Shown: positions 37,560-46,797 of the stretch, in pieces
Position numbering within the stretch: position 1 is the first letter of the stretch
Layout of the letters: every line of letters starts with the position of its first letter
Source: Marinobacter psychrophilus
Lineage (GTDB): Bacteria > Pseudomonadota > Gammaproteobacteria > Pseudomonadales > Oleiphilaceae
Assembly (NCBI RefSeq): GCF_001043175.1
Contig: NZ_CP011494.1
Location: forward strand, 3,162,001 to 3,226,000
DNA length: 64,000 nucleotides
Reading direction: 5' to 3'
Program-made: the position numbers and the translations under genes
Notes under the pieces: model-generated
Told to the model about the DNA's origin: nothing
The model's input: the letters and a program-made list of their open reading frames with translations, nothing else
The model's database searches: none

Positions 37560-38582
37560 ATGAGTAATAAGGATGACATCGTCGCCGGATGAACAAGCCT
37601 GGTGGCCTTATGTGCCCTTCCTGCGCCTGGCCCAAACCCAAGAACTACAGCGCGTTTGAATTCTGCGAAAGCGGCGCAAAAGCGGTCATGTGGGAGTTAA
37701 CAAAAGACCGCTGCACACCCGCTGCGTTATAACCCACAAAGCGACCGCTACGAAGAAATCGACTGGGAATCGGCGTTCAAAGACATCGCGGATAACCTCA
37801 ACGTACTCGATCCCGAAAGCGCGGTGTTCTATGCCTCCGGCCATGCCGGGCTTGAGGCCGCCTATCTTTACGCACTGATGGCGCGACTGCACGGCAATAA
37901 CAATCTGCCGCAAAGCTCGAACATGTGCCACAAAACCACCTCTGTTGGCCTTAGCAAGGTAATTGGCTCTCCCGTCGGCACCAACACTGCCAGAGAACCC
38001 GAAGGTAAAATGGGAAGAGTGGACCGCAGACTATTCGCTGGTGCGGGATCTGATTGAGCAGACATGCCCAACGACTTTGGCGATTTCAACGCAAGGATGT
38101 TCGAGCCCGGTGGTTTCTATCGCGGCATTGCTGCCCACGAACGAATCTGGAAGACGTCAGAGAAGAAAGCACTGTTCACCACGCCAGAGCGGCTGACATC
38201 CTTGGGATTTGGCACCAAACCCGGCCGTTACAGCTTGCTGACCATGCGCTCCAACGATCAATTCAACACCACCATTTATGGCTATTCGGATCGTTTTCAT
38301 GGCATTGAAGGAACGCGGGATGTGCTGCTGATGAACCCGGATGATATTAAACGTGCCGGGCTATCGGGTGGAGACCGTGTCCAGATGATCACAGACTTGG
38401 ACGATGGTGTGGATCGCCGCCTTGGCGGCCTGGTGCTAACGCCCTACCAGATTCCGGCAGGCACCGTGGCCTGTTACTACCCGGAGTGCAATGTGCTGGT
38501 GCCGGTCAGCCATCATGATCAGCTATCGAAAACGCTCGGTTCAAAGTCAGTTCCGGTGCGGATTGAGCGGGAACAGGCGTAA
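37560..38582 (+). pseudogene. Decayed FdhF/YdeP-type molybdopterin oxidoreductase
   Basis: Parts of one large oxidoreductase are visible in several frames. Early pieces read [20 protein letters not shown], with the Cys-x-x-Cys of this family, and then SDRYEEIDWESAFKDIADNL and LPQSSNMCHKTTSVGLSKVI. The last 170 codons from 38064 are the intact C-terminal molybdopterin-binding domain, with NDQFNTTIYGYSDRFHGI and VACYYPECNVLVPVSHHDQL. The family is about 750 residues long, so roughly 350 central residues are deleted and there are at least three frameshifts or stops. The remaining frame starting at 38064 is the tail of this dead gene. Confidence 0.85.
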
Positions 38583-38703
38583 GTCAGCCCTACCCTGCGG
38601 CTTTCGCGAAAGCGACTCAAAGCGCGATGGTGGTGAACCAAAACGTCATTTCCAGCCTACTTTACTGATGTACACTCTTTTTCGACGCGAACAGGATTTC
38701 AGC

Positions 38704-39372
38704 ATGATTACGGTTCATCACCTCAATAACTCCCGCTCACAACGCATTCTTTGGCTGCTTGAAGAGCTGGGAGTGCCCTACGAGATCCAGCACTACGAGC
38801 GTGATGCCAAATCCATGCTGGCGCCTGACAGCCTCAAAAAAATACACCCGCTGGGTAAGTCGCCGGTAATCACCGACGGCGATTTGGTTATCGCGGAGTC
38901 CGGCGCCATTATCGAATACCTTGCCCACACTTATGGCAAAGACACCATGCTGCCGAAGAGCGGCGGCCAGGCTTGGCTTGATTACACATACTGGCTGCAT
39001 TACGCCGAAGGCTCTTTGATGCCGCCGCTACTGATGCGTTTGGTGTTTGAAAAGGTAAAAACCAGCCCGATGCCGTTTTTTGTCAAGCCGGTGGCAAGAG
39101 GTATTGCGAACAAAACCAACGAGGTTTTCATCGGCCCGATGATCAAAACGCACCTCGATTTTATCGAATCTCACCTAGCAAAGAATACCTGGTTTCTTGG
39201 CGATAACCTGAGCGCTGCGGATATTCAGATGAGCTTTCCGCTGGAAGCCTCAGTGGCCCGGGGCATCACCGGCAAGAACCGACCTAGTATAGTAACCTGG
39301 GTGAAGCGTGTGCACGCCAGACCGGCTTACCAAAACGCTCTTGAAAAAGGCGGGGAATACGATTTTGCCTGA
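38704..39372 (+). CDS. Glutathione S-transferase
   Basis: A 222-residue two-domain GST. The N-terminal thioredoxin-like half has SRSQRILWLLEELGVPYEI and the glutathione gamma-Glu-binding VIAESGAIIEYLAH. The helical C-terminal half has the FLGDNLSAADIQMSF N-capping segment typical of the superfamily. The ATG at 38704 starts the beta strand ITVHHL directly; a longer frame upstream overlaps the decayed FdhF gene and is not credible. Probable roles are detoxification or glutathione-linked redox chemistry. Confidence 0.88.
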   Translation: MITVHHLNNSRSQRILWLLEELGVPYEIQHYERDAKSMLAPDSLKKIHPLGKSPVITDGDLVIAESGAIIEYLAHTYGKDTMLPKSGGQAWLDYTYWLHYAEGSLMPPLLMRLVFEKVKTSPMPFFVKPVARGIANKTNEVFIGPMIKTHLDFIESHLAKNTWFLGDNLSAADIQMSFPLEASVARGITGKNRPSIVTWVKRVHARPAYQNALEKGGEYDFA

Positions 39373-39414
39373 GTAGACGGTGGAGAGCTCGGGCCTCCCC
39401 CCCGCTTTGTGCCA

Positions 39415-39795
39415 CTAACTCAGATCCACAGAATGCTTCTTCAGGTCCGCAAGGTCACAAACTTCCAACGCGGCTAGATGCGTCGCCTTCAGCCGAACCC
39501 TGGGTGCGCAGCCCGCATCCAGCGCTTCACGCCAGCGTCCCGCGCATAGGCACCAGCCGTCTCCCGCTTTTAAACCCGGAAAGCCAAACTCTGGGCGGGC
39601 TTCGGTCAGATCGTTACCCCTGCTGCGGGAGAACGCCAGAAAATCGTCAGTTACCACCGCACATACCGTATGGTTGCCCATGTCCTCGGGCCCCGTATTG
39701 CAGCAACCATCCCGGAAAAAGCCGGTCACTGGATCTTTGCCGCAGACTTCCAATGGCTCACCAATAACGTTGGTGGGTTCTTTCTTTGCCAGCAT
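39415..39795 (-). CDS. DUF2237 family protein
   Basis: A 126-residue protein matching DUF2237 along its whole length: NVIGEPLEVCGKDPVTGFFRDGCCNTGPEDMGNHT at the start, then VVTDDFLAFSRSRGNDL, PEFGFPGLKAGDGWCLCAGRW and APRVRLKATHLAALE. The cysteines in these blocks are conserved in the family, but no biochemical function is established. It is a single gene. Confidence 0.85.
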   Translation of the reverse strand: MLAKKEPTNVIGEPLEVCGKDPVTGFFRDGCCNTGPEDMGNHTVCAVVTDDFLAFSRSRGNDLTEARPEFGFPGLKAGDGWCLCAGRWREALDAGCAPRVRLKATHLAALEVCDLADLKKHSVDLS

Positions 39796-40028
39796 GCTGG
39801 GTTGCTCCTTATATATGTGGACAATATGATAACCAATATACGCTATAGACGGGCACTACATCACCCATTGACCGTCAGCAAGCGTAAACCGACGTCAGTT
39901 TTACGTCCCACTGCTGTATTCAGGTAATCTGCCGCTCCCGGCACGTTGCACTGATAATTGAGACAGCTTGAATCATAATAATTCCCGCCCACGGTGAATA
40001 CCTAATTCTACAAGGCAAAACGAAACAC

Positions 40029-41249
40029 ATGAGTATATGGAAAACGTACAAAGAAACGTCGCTGGTGATTAAAATGTCAGCGGGGTTCTTTCTGGGCATT
40101 ACTATCGCCATCATCTTCCGCGAACAAGCCGCTATTCTCAGCCCCTTGGGCACTATTTTTATCCGCCTACTCAGCTTAATTGCGACACCCGTGATTTTTT
40201 TGACGGTCACGCTGGCAATTGGCAAGATGAATATCAGGCAGATGGGTAGATTAAGCGGCAAGCTCATACTCTTTTACGCTGTCACTACGGCTATGGCCGT
40301 GTGCATTGGCGTTTCCCTGGCTCTACTTTTTAATCCGGGAAATAATTTAAGTTTGCCCGAGGTGGCTGTCCAACAACCTGAGATACCGGGCGCGTCTGCC
40401 ATGCTGTTGAAAATCGTACCCGATAACCTGTTAGGGGCCTTTGCAGCGGGCGATTTAATGGCCATTCTGTTCATTGCCATTATTATAGGCATTGCTATTT
40501 CAACCATGACCTTTTCACCCGATGGTCAGACAAAAGAGCAGGGTTTGCTGCTGGAGCGTTTTTTCAACGCTTTTAACGAGTTATTTTATAAAATACTGGG
40601 CGGCATTTTACTTTATGCTCCCATTGGCGTAATGGCGATCAGTGCCACCACTTTCGGTACTCAAGGATGGGCCACCCTCAAGTCATTGTTGGTGTTTACT
40701 GCCACGTTTTACCTGGGTCTGGTTGTTTTATGGTCGTTGGTATACACCGGATTTTTAAAATTCTACGGCTACGCTGCCCTGCGCTTTTTTGGCGACATTA
40801 AAGAGGCTTTTGCCACTGCATTTTTTACCTCAAGCAGCCTAGCGACATTACCTGTCGCTATCTCTGCTGCAAAAAAAGCAGGCGTATCGGCCAAAACTGC
40901 CAATTTCGCCCTGCCGCTAGGTGCCATTTTTAACTCCGACGGTGGCGCACTGCGCATGGGCGTATCTTTGGTTTTCGCCGCTAACATCATAGGGCTGGAT
41001 TTGGCATTGGTTGATTTGGTGACCATCGTGGTGATCGGAACTGTGCTGTCTATTGGTACAGCCGGAGTGCCCGCCGCCGGCCTGGTTACGTTATCAGCAG
41101 TTCTAAGCATGTTTGGCTTACCGTTGGAAATAGTCGCCCTGATTGCCGGCGTAGATGCTCTGATTGGCATGGGCGGTACCGCTTCCAACGTAGTCGGCGA
41201 CATCATTGGCGCCGCCGTAATTGATGAGAAAGAAGCCGTTACTCCTTAA
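40029..41249 (+). CDS. Dicarboxylate/amino-acid:cation symporter (DAACS family)
   Basis: A 406-residue inner-membrane protein of the glutamate-transporter fold. Eight helices and two hairpins are suggested. The hallmark serine-rich hairpin reads AFFTSSSLATLPVAIS, the sodium-site segment follows in FALPLGAIFNSDGGALRMG, and the second hairpin GTAGVPAAGLVTLSAVLSMFGLP precedes the DALIGMGGTASNVVGD helix that normally carries substrate residues. It imports C4-dicarboxylates or acidic or neutral amino acids with Na+ or H+. A strong terminator follows it. Confidence 0.9.
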   Translation: MSIWKTYKETSLVIKMSAGFFLGITIAIIFREQAAILSPLGTIFIRLLSLIATPVIFLTVTLAIGKMNIRQMGRLSGKLILFYAVTTAMAVCIGVSLALLFNPGNNLSLPEVAVQQPEIPGASAMLLKIVPDNLLGAFAAGDLMAILFIAIIIGIAISTMTFSPDGQTKEQGLLLERFFNAFNELFYKILGGILLYAPIGVMAISATTFGTQGWATLKSLLVFTATFYLGLVVLWSLVYTGFLKFYGYAALRFFGDIKEAFATAFFTSSSLATLPVAISAAKKAGVSAKTANFALPLGAIFNSDGGALRMGVSLVFAANIIGLDLALVDLVTIVVIGTVLSIGTAGVPAAGLVTLSAVLSMFGLPLEIVALIAGVDALIGMGGTASNVVGDIIGAAVIDEKEAVTP

Positions 41250-41270
41250 GCGGTGGTGGGAAGCCAGCTA

Positions 41271-41309
41271 AAAAACCAAGGGCAGATTTCAAATCTGTCC
41301 TTGGTTTTT
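41271..41309 (+). terminator. Rho-independent terminator after the DAACS gene
   Basis: A 19-base stem with one G-U pair (AAAAACCAAGGGCAGATTT with AAATCTGTCCTTGGTTTTT) closes on a very short loop and ends in a T-run. It separates the symporter gene from the second ABC operon. Confidence 0.85.
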
Positions 41310-41552
41310 CATCGACGATCCGACTGGAAAAATACAACCGTAACGTCGAATTTTCAGCGGTCCCGAAAATTAATCACTTGTAACTCTTCCCCAAATCATT
41401 ACTCTGGTAGCTAAGTATTAACCGAGGTCTATACGTTTGCACTGCCTTTCAAATACGCTTTCAGAGCGCGAAATCATATCCCGAGAAGTCTTCAGGACTC
41501 CCTCAGCGGCCCCTGTGCCGTGTACTTTTAATTCCAAAATGGAGTACCCATC
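41310..41552 (+). promoter_or_regulatory. Upstream region of second ABC operon with three small hairpins
   Basis: This gap must hold the promoter of the operon starting at 41553. Three short hairpins follow one another just before the gene: CGCT/AGCG (41456-41468), AGTC/GACT (41487-41499) and CGGC/GCCG (41507-41520). Further upstream CTAAG and TATACG also occur, as in copy B of the structured element at 26084. The likeness to that element is weak and stem 2 is missing. Confidence 0.3.
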
Positions 41553-42521
41553 ATGCGTAAACTAACGCCTGTGGCGCTTTTATGCGCCCTGTCTGCACCC
41601 TCGCTCGCTGTCGCCGAATGCGGTGAAGTATCCATTACCCAGATGAGCTGGGCCTCGAACGCCGTAGTCACCGGCGTCGCCACTTTTATTATGGAACAAG
41701 GCTACGGCTGTGACGTAACCGTGATTCCCTCGGACACCGTTCCTGCCGTCACATCGGTCGCTGAAAATGGCGAACCGGACATCGTGACCGAGCTTTGGCT
41801 GAACTCTGCCGGCGAGGCCTACCTGCGCCTGGAAGAGCAAGGCAAAATCAAGCGCGTAGCCGAAGTACTGGACCCAGGTGGTATTGAAGGCTGGTGGATT
41901 CCCACGTATCTGGCCGAGAAACACCCGGAACTGAAGACCATCGAAGGCATCATGGCGAATCCGGAACTGGTGGACAGCCGCTTTAACAACTGCCCGAGTG
42001 GATGGGGCTGCCGTGTTGTCAGTGACAACCTGGTCCGCGCTCTTGATCTCAAAGCATCAGGTATCACGGTATTCGATCACGGATCCGGTGAAACCCTGGC
42101 GACGTCTATGGCCTCCGCGGTTCAGAGCGAAGAGCCCTGGTTCGGTTACTACTGGGGCCCAACTGTACCACTCGGCAAGTACGACATGACTCGGGTTAAA
42201 ATTGGCGATTACAAGCCAGACGTTCATACCCGTAACCAGACCCAAATGGCCGAAAATCCCGGTGTTTCCGAGTTCCCTGCTGCCACCATTCTGACCGCAG
42301 TCACCACCAGTTTCGGTGAGCGCGAGCCTGAAGTGGTTGAGATGCTAGGCAACATGACCTTCAAAACCAGCACCATGAGTGCCCTGCTGGCTTGGATGGA
42401 TGAAAACAACGCCTCCGCCGAAGAGGCTGCCGTTTACTTCCTGAGTAACAATACCGACGAGTGGTCTAGCTGGCTGAATGCTTCAGCCACCGAGAAACTC
42501 GCCAACGTGCTTGGCCAGTAG
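41553..42521 (+). CDS. Second quaternary-amine ABC importer, binding protein
   Basis: A 322-residue periplasmic binding protein of the OpuAC family with a signal peptide ending SLAVA. It belongs to a different branch from the protein at 26524: the motifs are ITQMSWASNAVVTG, NGEPDIVTELWLNSAGE, GGIEGWWIPTYLAEKHPELK, CPSGWGC and WFGYYWGPTVPLGKYDM. This arrangement resembles TMAO and glycine-betaine binding proteins of marine bacteria, whose ligand sits in a cage of tryptophans. Choline, betaine or TMAO are all possible. A GGAG site precedes the ATG, and a strong hairpin follows. Confidence 0.87.
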   Translation: MRKLTPVALLCALSAPSLAVAECGEVSITQMSWASNAVVTGVATFIMEQGYGCDVTVIPSDTVPAVTSVAENGEPDIVTELWLNSAGEAYLRLEEQGKIKRVAEVLDPGGIEGWWIPTYLAEKHPELKTIEGIMANPELVDSRFNNCPSGWGCRVVSDNLVRALDLKASGITVFDHGSGETLATSMASAVQSEEPWFGYYWGPTVPLGKYDMTRVKIGDYKPDVHTRNQTQMAENPGVSEFPAATILTAVTTSFGEREPEVVEMLGNMTFKTSTMSALLAWMDENNASAEEAAVYFLSNNTDEWSSWLNASATEKLANVLGQ

Positions 42522-42529
42522 ATGTTATT

Positions 42530-42557
42530 AAGAAGAGCCGGTTCGCCGGCTCTTCTT
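42530..42557 (+). terminator. Intercistronic hairpin after second binding-protein gene
   Basis: A 12-base perfect stem (AAGAAGAGCCGG with CCGGCTCTTCTT) closes a TTCG loop region and is followed by TT. It stands between the binding-protein gene and its permease, in the same position as the hairpin of the first importer operon, and probably sets subunit ratios. Confidence 0.75.
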
Positions 42558-42622
42558 TTATAGATCCAATAAAAATCACACCGAATACCCCATTCTGAAT
42601 GCGCAAGGAATATCGAACGCTC

Positions 42623-43654
42623 ATGGCAACCTATGACTTCCTATTTTCATCGCTTGGACTCACGGAGTGGTGCGCTGAAGGCAAGAGCGACGCGCCCATG
42701 TCGATGGCCGCACTACTCAACAAATCCAAAGGTACGGAAGCCGAGCAATCCCTTTGGGACGTGCCGTTTCCATCCATGGATGCACTCAATGACTCCTGCG
42801 CAGCCTTCCCTCAGTCCCGGGAATTAACCCAGGGGCTGGAGCAAGGTTTTCTTGCCGTCAAAGACAATCTCAGTATTGTGCTGGACCCCATTACCCAGCC
42901 TTTGAGTTGGGCCCTTGATGGCACTCTTTACGGCATGATCACGACGCCCTGGTGGATCGTTATTCCGATTCTGCTGGCGGTTGTTCTGCTTGTCACCAAA
43001 TCCTGGAAGCTGGTCGGCTTCGTAGCTGGCAGCCTGTGCCTGCTTGCCTTCATCGACTACTACATATACGCCATGCAAACACTGGCGATTATATTTGTCT
43101 GCGCGTTCATCTGTGTGCTGCTGGGCGTGCCCATTGGTATCGCCATGTCCCGAAATAACATGATGCAGAGGCTGACGATCCCGGTACTCGACATGCTGCA
43201 GACCCTGCCGCCTTTTGTGTATCTAATCCCGCTGATTTTTCTGTTCAGCGTGACCGAGTCCAAACTGTACGGCATCGCCATCATTCTTTACGCCATTGTG
43301 CCCGTTATACGCATGACCAACCTGGGTATCCGGCTGGTGGACCCAGACGTGATTGAAGCGGCGAATGCCTTCGGCATGACCAGCCGGCAAAAGCTGTACA
43401 AGGTACAGATTCCGCTGGCGCTGCCTAACATCATGGCAGGGGTAAACCAGACCATCATGATGAGCCTCGCCATGGTTGTTATTGCCTCCTTGGTGTCGGC
43501 GCCCGGCCTTGGCGTGCTGGTACTCCAGGGCATACGCAATCTAGAACTCGGTGTTGGCCTGGTAGCGGGTCTTGGCATTGTTATTCTGGCGGTCATTCTG
43601 GACCGGGTAACCAAAGCATCGCTGGCGCGTATTAACGCCTCGCAAAAACAGTAA
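42623..43654 (+). CDS. Second quaternary-amine ABC importer, permease
   Basis: A 343-residue ProW-type permease. A hydrophilic N-terminal region of about 95 residues precedes six or seven helices. The central LDMLQTLPPFVYLIPLIFLF and the EAA loop (PDVIEAANAFGMTSRQKLYKVQIPLALPN) are as expected. Unlike the permease at 28728 it has a single domain and should work as a homodimer. I prefer the ATG at 42623, which has an AAGGAA site upstream, over the one at 42599. The stop is 11 bases before the ATPase start. Confidence 0.88.
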   Translation: MATYDFLFSSLGLTEWCAEGKSDAPMSMAALLNKSKGTEAEQSLWDVPFPSMDALNDSCAAFPQSRELTQGLEQGFLAVKDNLSIVLDPITQPLSWALDGTLYGMITTPWWIVIPILLAVVLLVTKSWKLVGFVAGSLCLLAFIDYYIYAMQTLAIIFVCAFICVLLGVPIGIAMSRNNMMQRLTIPVLDMLQTLPPFVYLIPLIFLFSVTESKLYGIAIILYAIVPVIRMTNLGIRLVDPDVIEAANAFGMTSRQKLYKVQIPLALPNIMAGVNQTIMMSLAMVVIASLVSAPGLGVLVLQGIRNLELGVGLVAGLGIVILAVILDRVTKASLARINASQKQ

Positions 43655-43665
43655 GGAAGCGCATT

Positions 43666-44724
43666 GTGGATCGGGACATTAAAATTTCAATCCGGAACCT
43701 ATACAAGATTTTCGGCCCTACTCCCGACGTTGCCCTTGAGTACGTAAAACAAGGCATGGGAAAGGCCGAACTGCTCGAAAAGCATCAGCACGTGCTGGGC
43801 CTTCAGGATATCAACGTGGATATGCGCGAGGGCCATGTAACCGTCATCATGGGGCTGTCGGGATCTGGCAAGTCCACGCTCATTCGGCATCTCAACCGGT
43901 TGATTGAACCCACCGGCGGTGAAATCGCAGTCGATGGCGAGAACGTACTGGCGTTTGACGAAGACCAGTTGCGCAACCTGCGCAGGGAACGCATGTCGAT
44001 GGTGTTCCAGAAATTCGCGCTGCTGCCGCACAAAACCGTTCTTGAAAACGCCGGGATGGCGCTTTCCGTGCGCGGCCATAAAATTGAGGAATTTGAAGCA
44101 GAAGCCAAAAAATGGATCGCCCGCGTGGGCCTGGAAGGCAACGAATACCAGTACCCGCACCAATTGTCTGGTGGTATGCAGCAGCGCGTTGGTATCGCCC
44201 GGGCACTGGCCTCTAACTCACCGATCATGCTGATGGACGAGGCCTTCTCGGCGCTGGATCCGCTGATACGGTCAGACATGCAAGACCTGCTGCTGGAGCT
44301 TCAAGACGAGCTGCATAAGACCATCGTTTTCATTACCCACGATCTGGATGAGTCACTGAAACTGGCAGACCACCTGGTCATACTCAAGGAAGGTTATATT
44401 GTTCAACAGGGTGAGCCGCAAGAAATACTGATGCACCCGAACGATCCTTACATCGTCAACTTTATCAGCGACATCAATCGTGCCCGGGTACTGCGGGTTC
44501 GGTCCATCATGAAGAAAACCACGGAAGCGCCTGACAACGTGGCCGGCGATATCGGTGAAAGAGACAACCTGGAATCAGTGATTGCGCTGTCTGGAGGCGA
44601 CACCAGCCTCACCTATCGCGTGGTTCGCAAAGGTGAGCAGGTTGGAGTTCTGGAAGTCCAAGACCTGTTCAAGGCTCTGGTGCCTACCGAAAGCCCAGAA
44701 TGCGACACCCGCTCGCATTATTGA
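43666..44724 (+). CDS. Second quaternary-amine ABC importer, ATPase
   Basis: A 352-residue ProV-type ATPase starting at GTG with an AAGGAAG site. Walker A is GLSGSGKST, the Q-loop is in VFQKFALLPHKTVLEN, the signature is LSGGMQQRVGIARALA, and Walker B is IMLMDEAFSALDP with the H-switch in FITHDLDESL. The tail after residue 270 is shorter and less CBS-like than usual. The protein completes the operon binding protein, permease, ATPase, an order different from the first importer. Confidence 0.93.
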   Translation: MDRDIKISIRNLYKIFGPTPDVALEYVKQGMGKAELLEKHQHVLGLQDINVDMREGHVTVIMGLSGSGKSTLIRHLNRLIEPTGGEIAVDGENVLAFDEDQLRNLRRERMSMVFQKFALLPHKTVLENAGMALSVRGHKIEEFEAEAKKWIARVGLEGNEYQYPHQLSGGMQQRVGIARALASNSPIMLMDEAFSALDPLIRSDMQDLLLELQDELHKTIVFITHDLDESLKLADHLVILKEGYIVQQGEPQEILMHPNDPYIVNFISDINRARVLRVRSIMKKTTEAPDNVAGDIGERDNLESVIALSGGDTSLTYRVVRKGEQVGVLEVQDLFKALVPTESPECDTRSHY

Positions 44725-44730
44725 AAGAAC

Positions 44731-44779
44731 GAAAACCGGGGTAGGTCTGGTCTTCTGAATCAGGCCTACCCGGTTTTCA
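44731..44779 (+). terminator. Terminator of second ABC operon
   Basis: A long stem (GAAAACCGGGGTAGG with CCTACCCGGTTTTC, extended by CTG/CAG) closes a loop of about 11 bases directly after the ATPase gene. The A-rich left arm and T-rich right arm make it usable from both directions, which suits the convergent dehydrogenase gene. Confidence 0.8.
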
Positions 44780-44819
44780 ATCAAATGACCGGATTTACTC
44801 TGCCAAGACCCTCTTCAGC

Positions 44820-45896
44820 CTAAGGTATCAGGACGAATTTACCCACATGCTTCTTCATAAGAAACTCCGCTTGAGCTTCCGCAATGGCAGACAAGGGGAA
44901 GGTCTTCGCTAGAATCGGCTGAATCTCACCTTGCTCGATGTAGCGCACAATATTGGGAAAAACCACTTCGTCCCAAGCCGTTGTTCCCATTAGGGTAATG
45001 TCTTTTAAATACATATCACGCATATCAAGGTCAACAACTGGCCCGGCAATAGCACCTGATGAAACAAGCCGCCCGCCTCGTTTCAACAGCTTGAGCATGG
45101 TAGGAAATCCACTCCCGGCCACGTTATCCACAACAACATCTACAGATTGCTCCCCGAGCTCTGCGAGCAGATCAGCGGATCTTCCTAGCAGTCTGTCTGC
45201 ACCGATCCGAGCCACTTTTTCATGCTTGTCATCACCCGCAATGGCGATAACTTTTACGCCCCTGCGCTTTGCAAGCTGCACAGCAGCAGAGCCCACGCCG
45301 CCTGACGCCCCCACCACCAAAATCGTTTCACCTGGCCTTAAATTGGCCCTATGAAGCATGTTCTCAGCCGTTCCGTAGGCACAGGGAATGGTTCCAAGTT
45401 CGGCATCCGTCCACTCACAGGTCACCGGAAACACGTCACTTGCCCGGATTTTTACATACTGGGCAAATGCACCATCAAAATCAGACCCCATCCAGATATT
45501 ATCGAGGGAGCCAAAACCGTGTTCGCGAATACACGGGCGGATAAGAACACGCTTGTTGATGAGGCTTTTGTCGCCATCCTCGCCCACATTGACCACAAGG
45601 CCACAGCAATCTGTGCCCTGAATCAGCGGAAAAGGCGTCTGATTATTCCAGCCACCGTCACTCTTTGGCGCAGCCGGCGCGGCCTTTGCTTCCGATGCGT
45701 CATTCGTAGAATCGTTAACCGAAGAGGAATACCAACCCAGTCGCGTATTGATCTCTGTGTTATTAACGCCTGCGGCCAACACTTTCACCAGAACGTCGCC
45801 TGGCCCGATGTCAGGGACCGGCACGTCTTTGCATACCAGCTTTTCATAGCCACCATTACCGGTGGTGACGATGGCTTTCATTAACGTGTGGGTCAT
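44820..45896 (-). CDS. Zinc-independent medium-chain dehydrogenase
   Basis: A 358-residue MDR protein of the quinone-reductase/alcohol-dehydrogenase family. The GroES-like part has GDVLVKVLAAGVNNTEINTRLGWY and FPLIQGTDCCGLVVNVG, and the cofactor loop is ILVVGASGGVGSAAVQLAKRRG. An Ala/Lys/Asp-rich insert of about 20 residues near position 70 (around NDASEAKAAPAAPKSDGG) is unusual. It is distantly similar in layout to the dehydrogenase at 23697. The substrate is unknown. Confidence 0.85.
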   Translation of the reverse strand: MTHTLMKAIVTTGNGGYEKLVCKDVPVPDIGPGDVLVKVLAAGVNNTEINTRLGWYSSSVNDSTNDASEAKAAPAAPKSDGGWNNQTPFPLIQGTDCCGLVVNVGEDGDKSLINKRVLIRPCIREHGFGSLDNIWMGSDFDGAFAQYVKIRASDVFPVTCEWTDAELGTIPCAYGTAENMLHRANLRPGETILVVGASGGVGSAAVQLAKRRGVKVIAIAGDDKHEKVARIGADRLLGRSADLLAELGEQSVDVVVDNVAGSGFPTMLKLLKRGGRLVSSGAIAGPVVDLDMRDMYLKDITLMGTTAWDEVVFPNIVRYIEQGEIQPILAKTFPLSAIAEAQAEFLMKKHVGKFVLIP

Positions 45897-45996
45897 GGCT
45901 GTTAGCTTCCATTTACTGAATGCAATGGCATAGTGAATTTAGCCAAGTGATGGAAGCTGCACTCTTGTTGGCCAAAAATCTATCCAGCGAGTTCTG

Positions 45997-46482
45997 CTAC
46001 GTGCCTGGACGATGAAGTGCCTTATAACGCTCTTCTAACTCAACACGAATCGCACGGCGCTCCTGGCCATTCGCAAATCGCCTGATTTGATCATCAGTGA
46101 GAGGCTTCAATGTGGGCACTTCGACGGATTTTCCATTTTCATCCACCGCCACCATCGTGAAAAAGCAGCTATTGGTATGTCTGACCAGCTTTTCACGGAT
46201 GTTCTCCGTGATCACCTTAATACCCACCTCCATCGACGTGCGCCCGGTGTAATTAACGCTGGCCAGAAAAGTCACCAGCTCGCCCACATGAACGGGTTGA
46301 AGAAACATAACCTGGTCGACGGACAGAGTAACGACATAAGCACCTGCATACCGGCTGGCGCAGGCATAAGCCACTTCATCAAGATGCTTAAGCAAGGTAC
46401 CACCGTGCACATTGCCGGAAAAGTTGGCCACATCCGGCGTCATCAAAACGGTCATGGTCAGTGTTGCAGATCCAGGTTCCAT
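45997..46482 (-). CDS. Acyl-CoA thioesterase, hotdog fold (YciA/BACH type)
   Basis: A 161-residue single-hotdog thioesterase. Its catalytic segment is ANFSGNVHGGTLLKHLDEVAYACASRYAG, with the usual N..G..H..D arrangement, followed by SVDQVMFLQPVHVGELVTFLASVNYTGRTSMEVGI. Members hydrolyse a broad range of acyl-CoAs and form hexamers. No partner gene is close. Confidence 0.9.
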   Translation of the reverse strand: MEPGSATLTMTVLMTPDVANFSGNVHGGTLLKHLDEVAYACASRYAGAYVVTLSVDQVMFLQPVHVGELVTFLASVNYTGRTSMEVGIKVITENIREKLVRHTNSCFFTMVAVDENGKSVEVPTLKPLTDDQIRRFANGQERRAIRVELEERYKALHRPGT

Positions 46483-46542
46483 AGCTCGCTCTTTGTTATC
46501 GGGCCTTTCAGTGTATGCGTAGAACGCAGGTCTTGGAACTGG

Positions 46543-46797
46543 CTAGAGGTAGAAGGCTTCAACAGTGCCTTTTAACGTGATCATCAAAGGCTGGCCACGA
46601 CGATCCAATGCTTTCGGCGACTGGACTTTTATCCAACCTTCGCTGACGCAGTATTCATCAACATCTTTACGCTCTTTGCCATTCAGCCGAATGCCGATGG
46701 GGTGCTCGAAAACCTCTTCCGAATGGTGCGGGCTACGAGGATTGCCCGCAAGACGATCTGGCAAGGTTGGTTTTGAGTTTGTGTCGCTCATATTCAT
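46543..46797 (-). CDS. DUF3297 family protein
   Basis: An 84-residue protein matching DUF3297: LPDRLAGNPRSPHHSEEVFEHPIGIRLNGKERKDVDEYCVSEGWIK and then SPKALDRRGQPLMITLKG, which is nearly the whole family sequence. The family is sometimes labelled glutathione peroxidase, but no catalytic basis for that is visible. Function unknown. Confidence 0.85.
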   Translation of the reverse strand: MNMSDTNSKPTLPDRLAGNPRSPHHSEEVFEHPIGIRLNGKERKDVDEYCVSEGWIKVQSPKALDRRGQPLMITLKGTVEAFYL

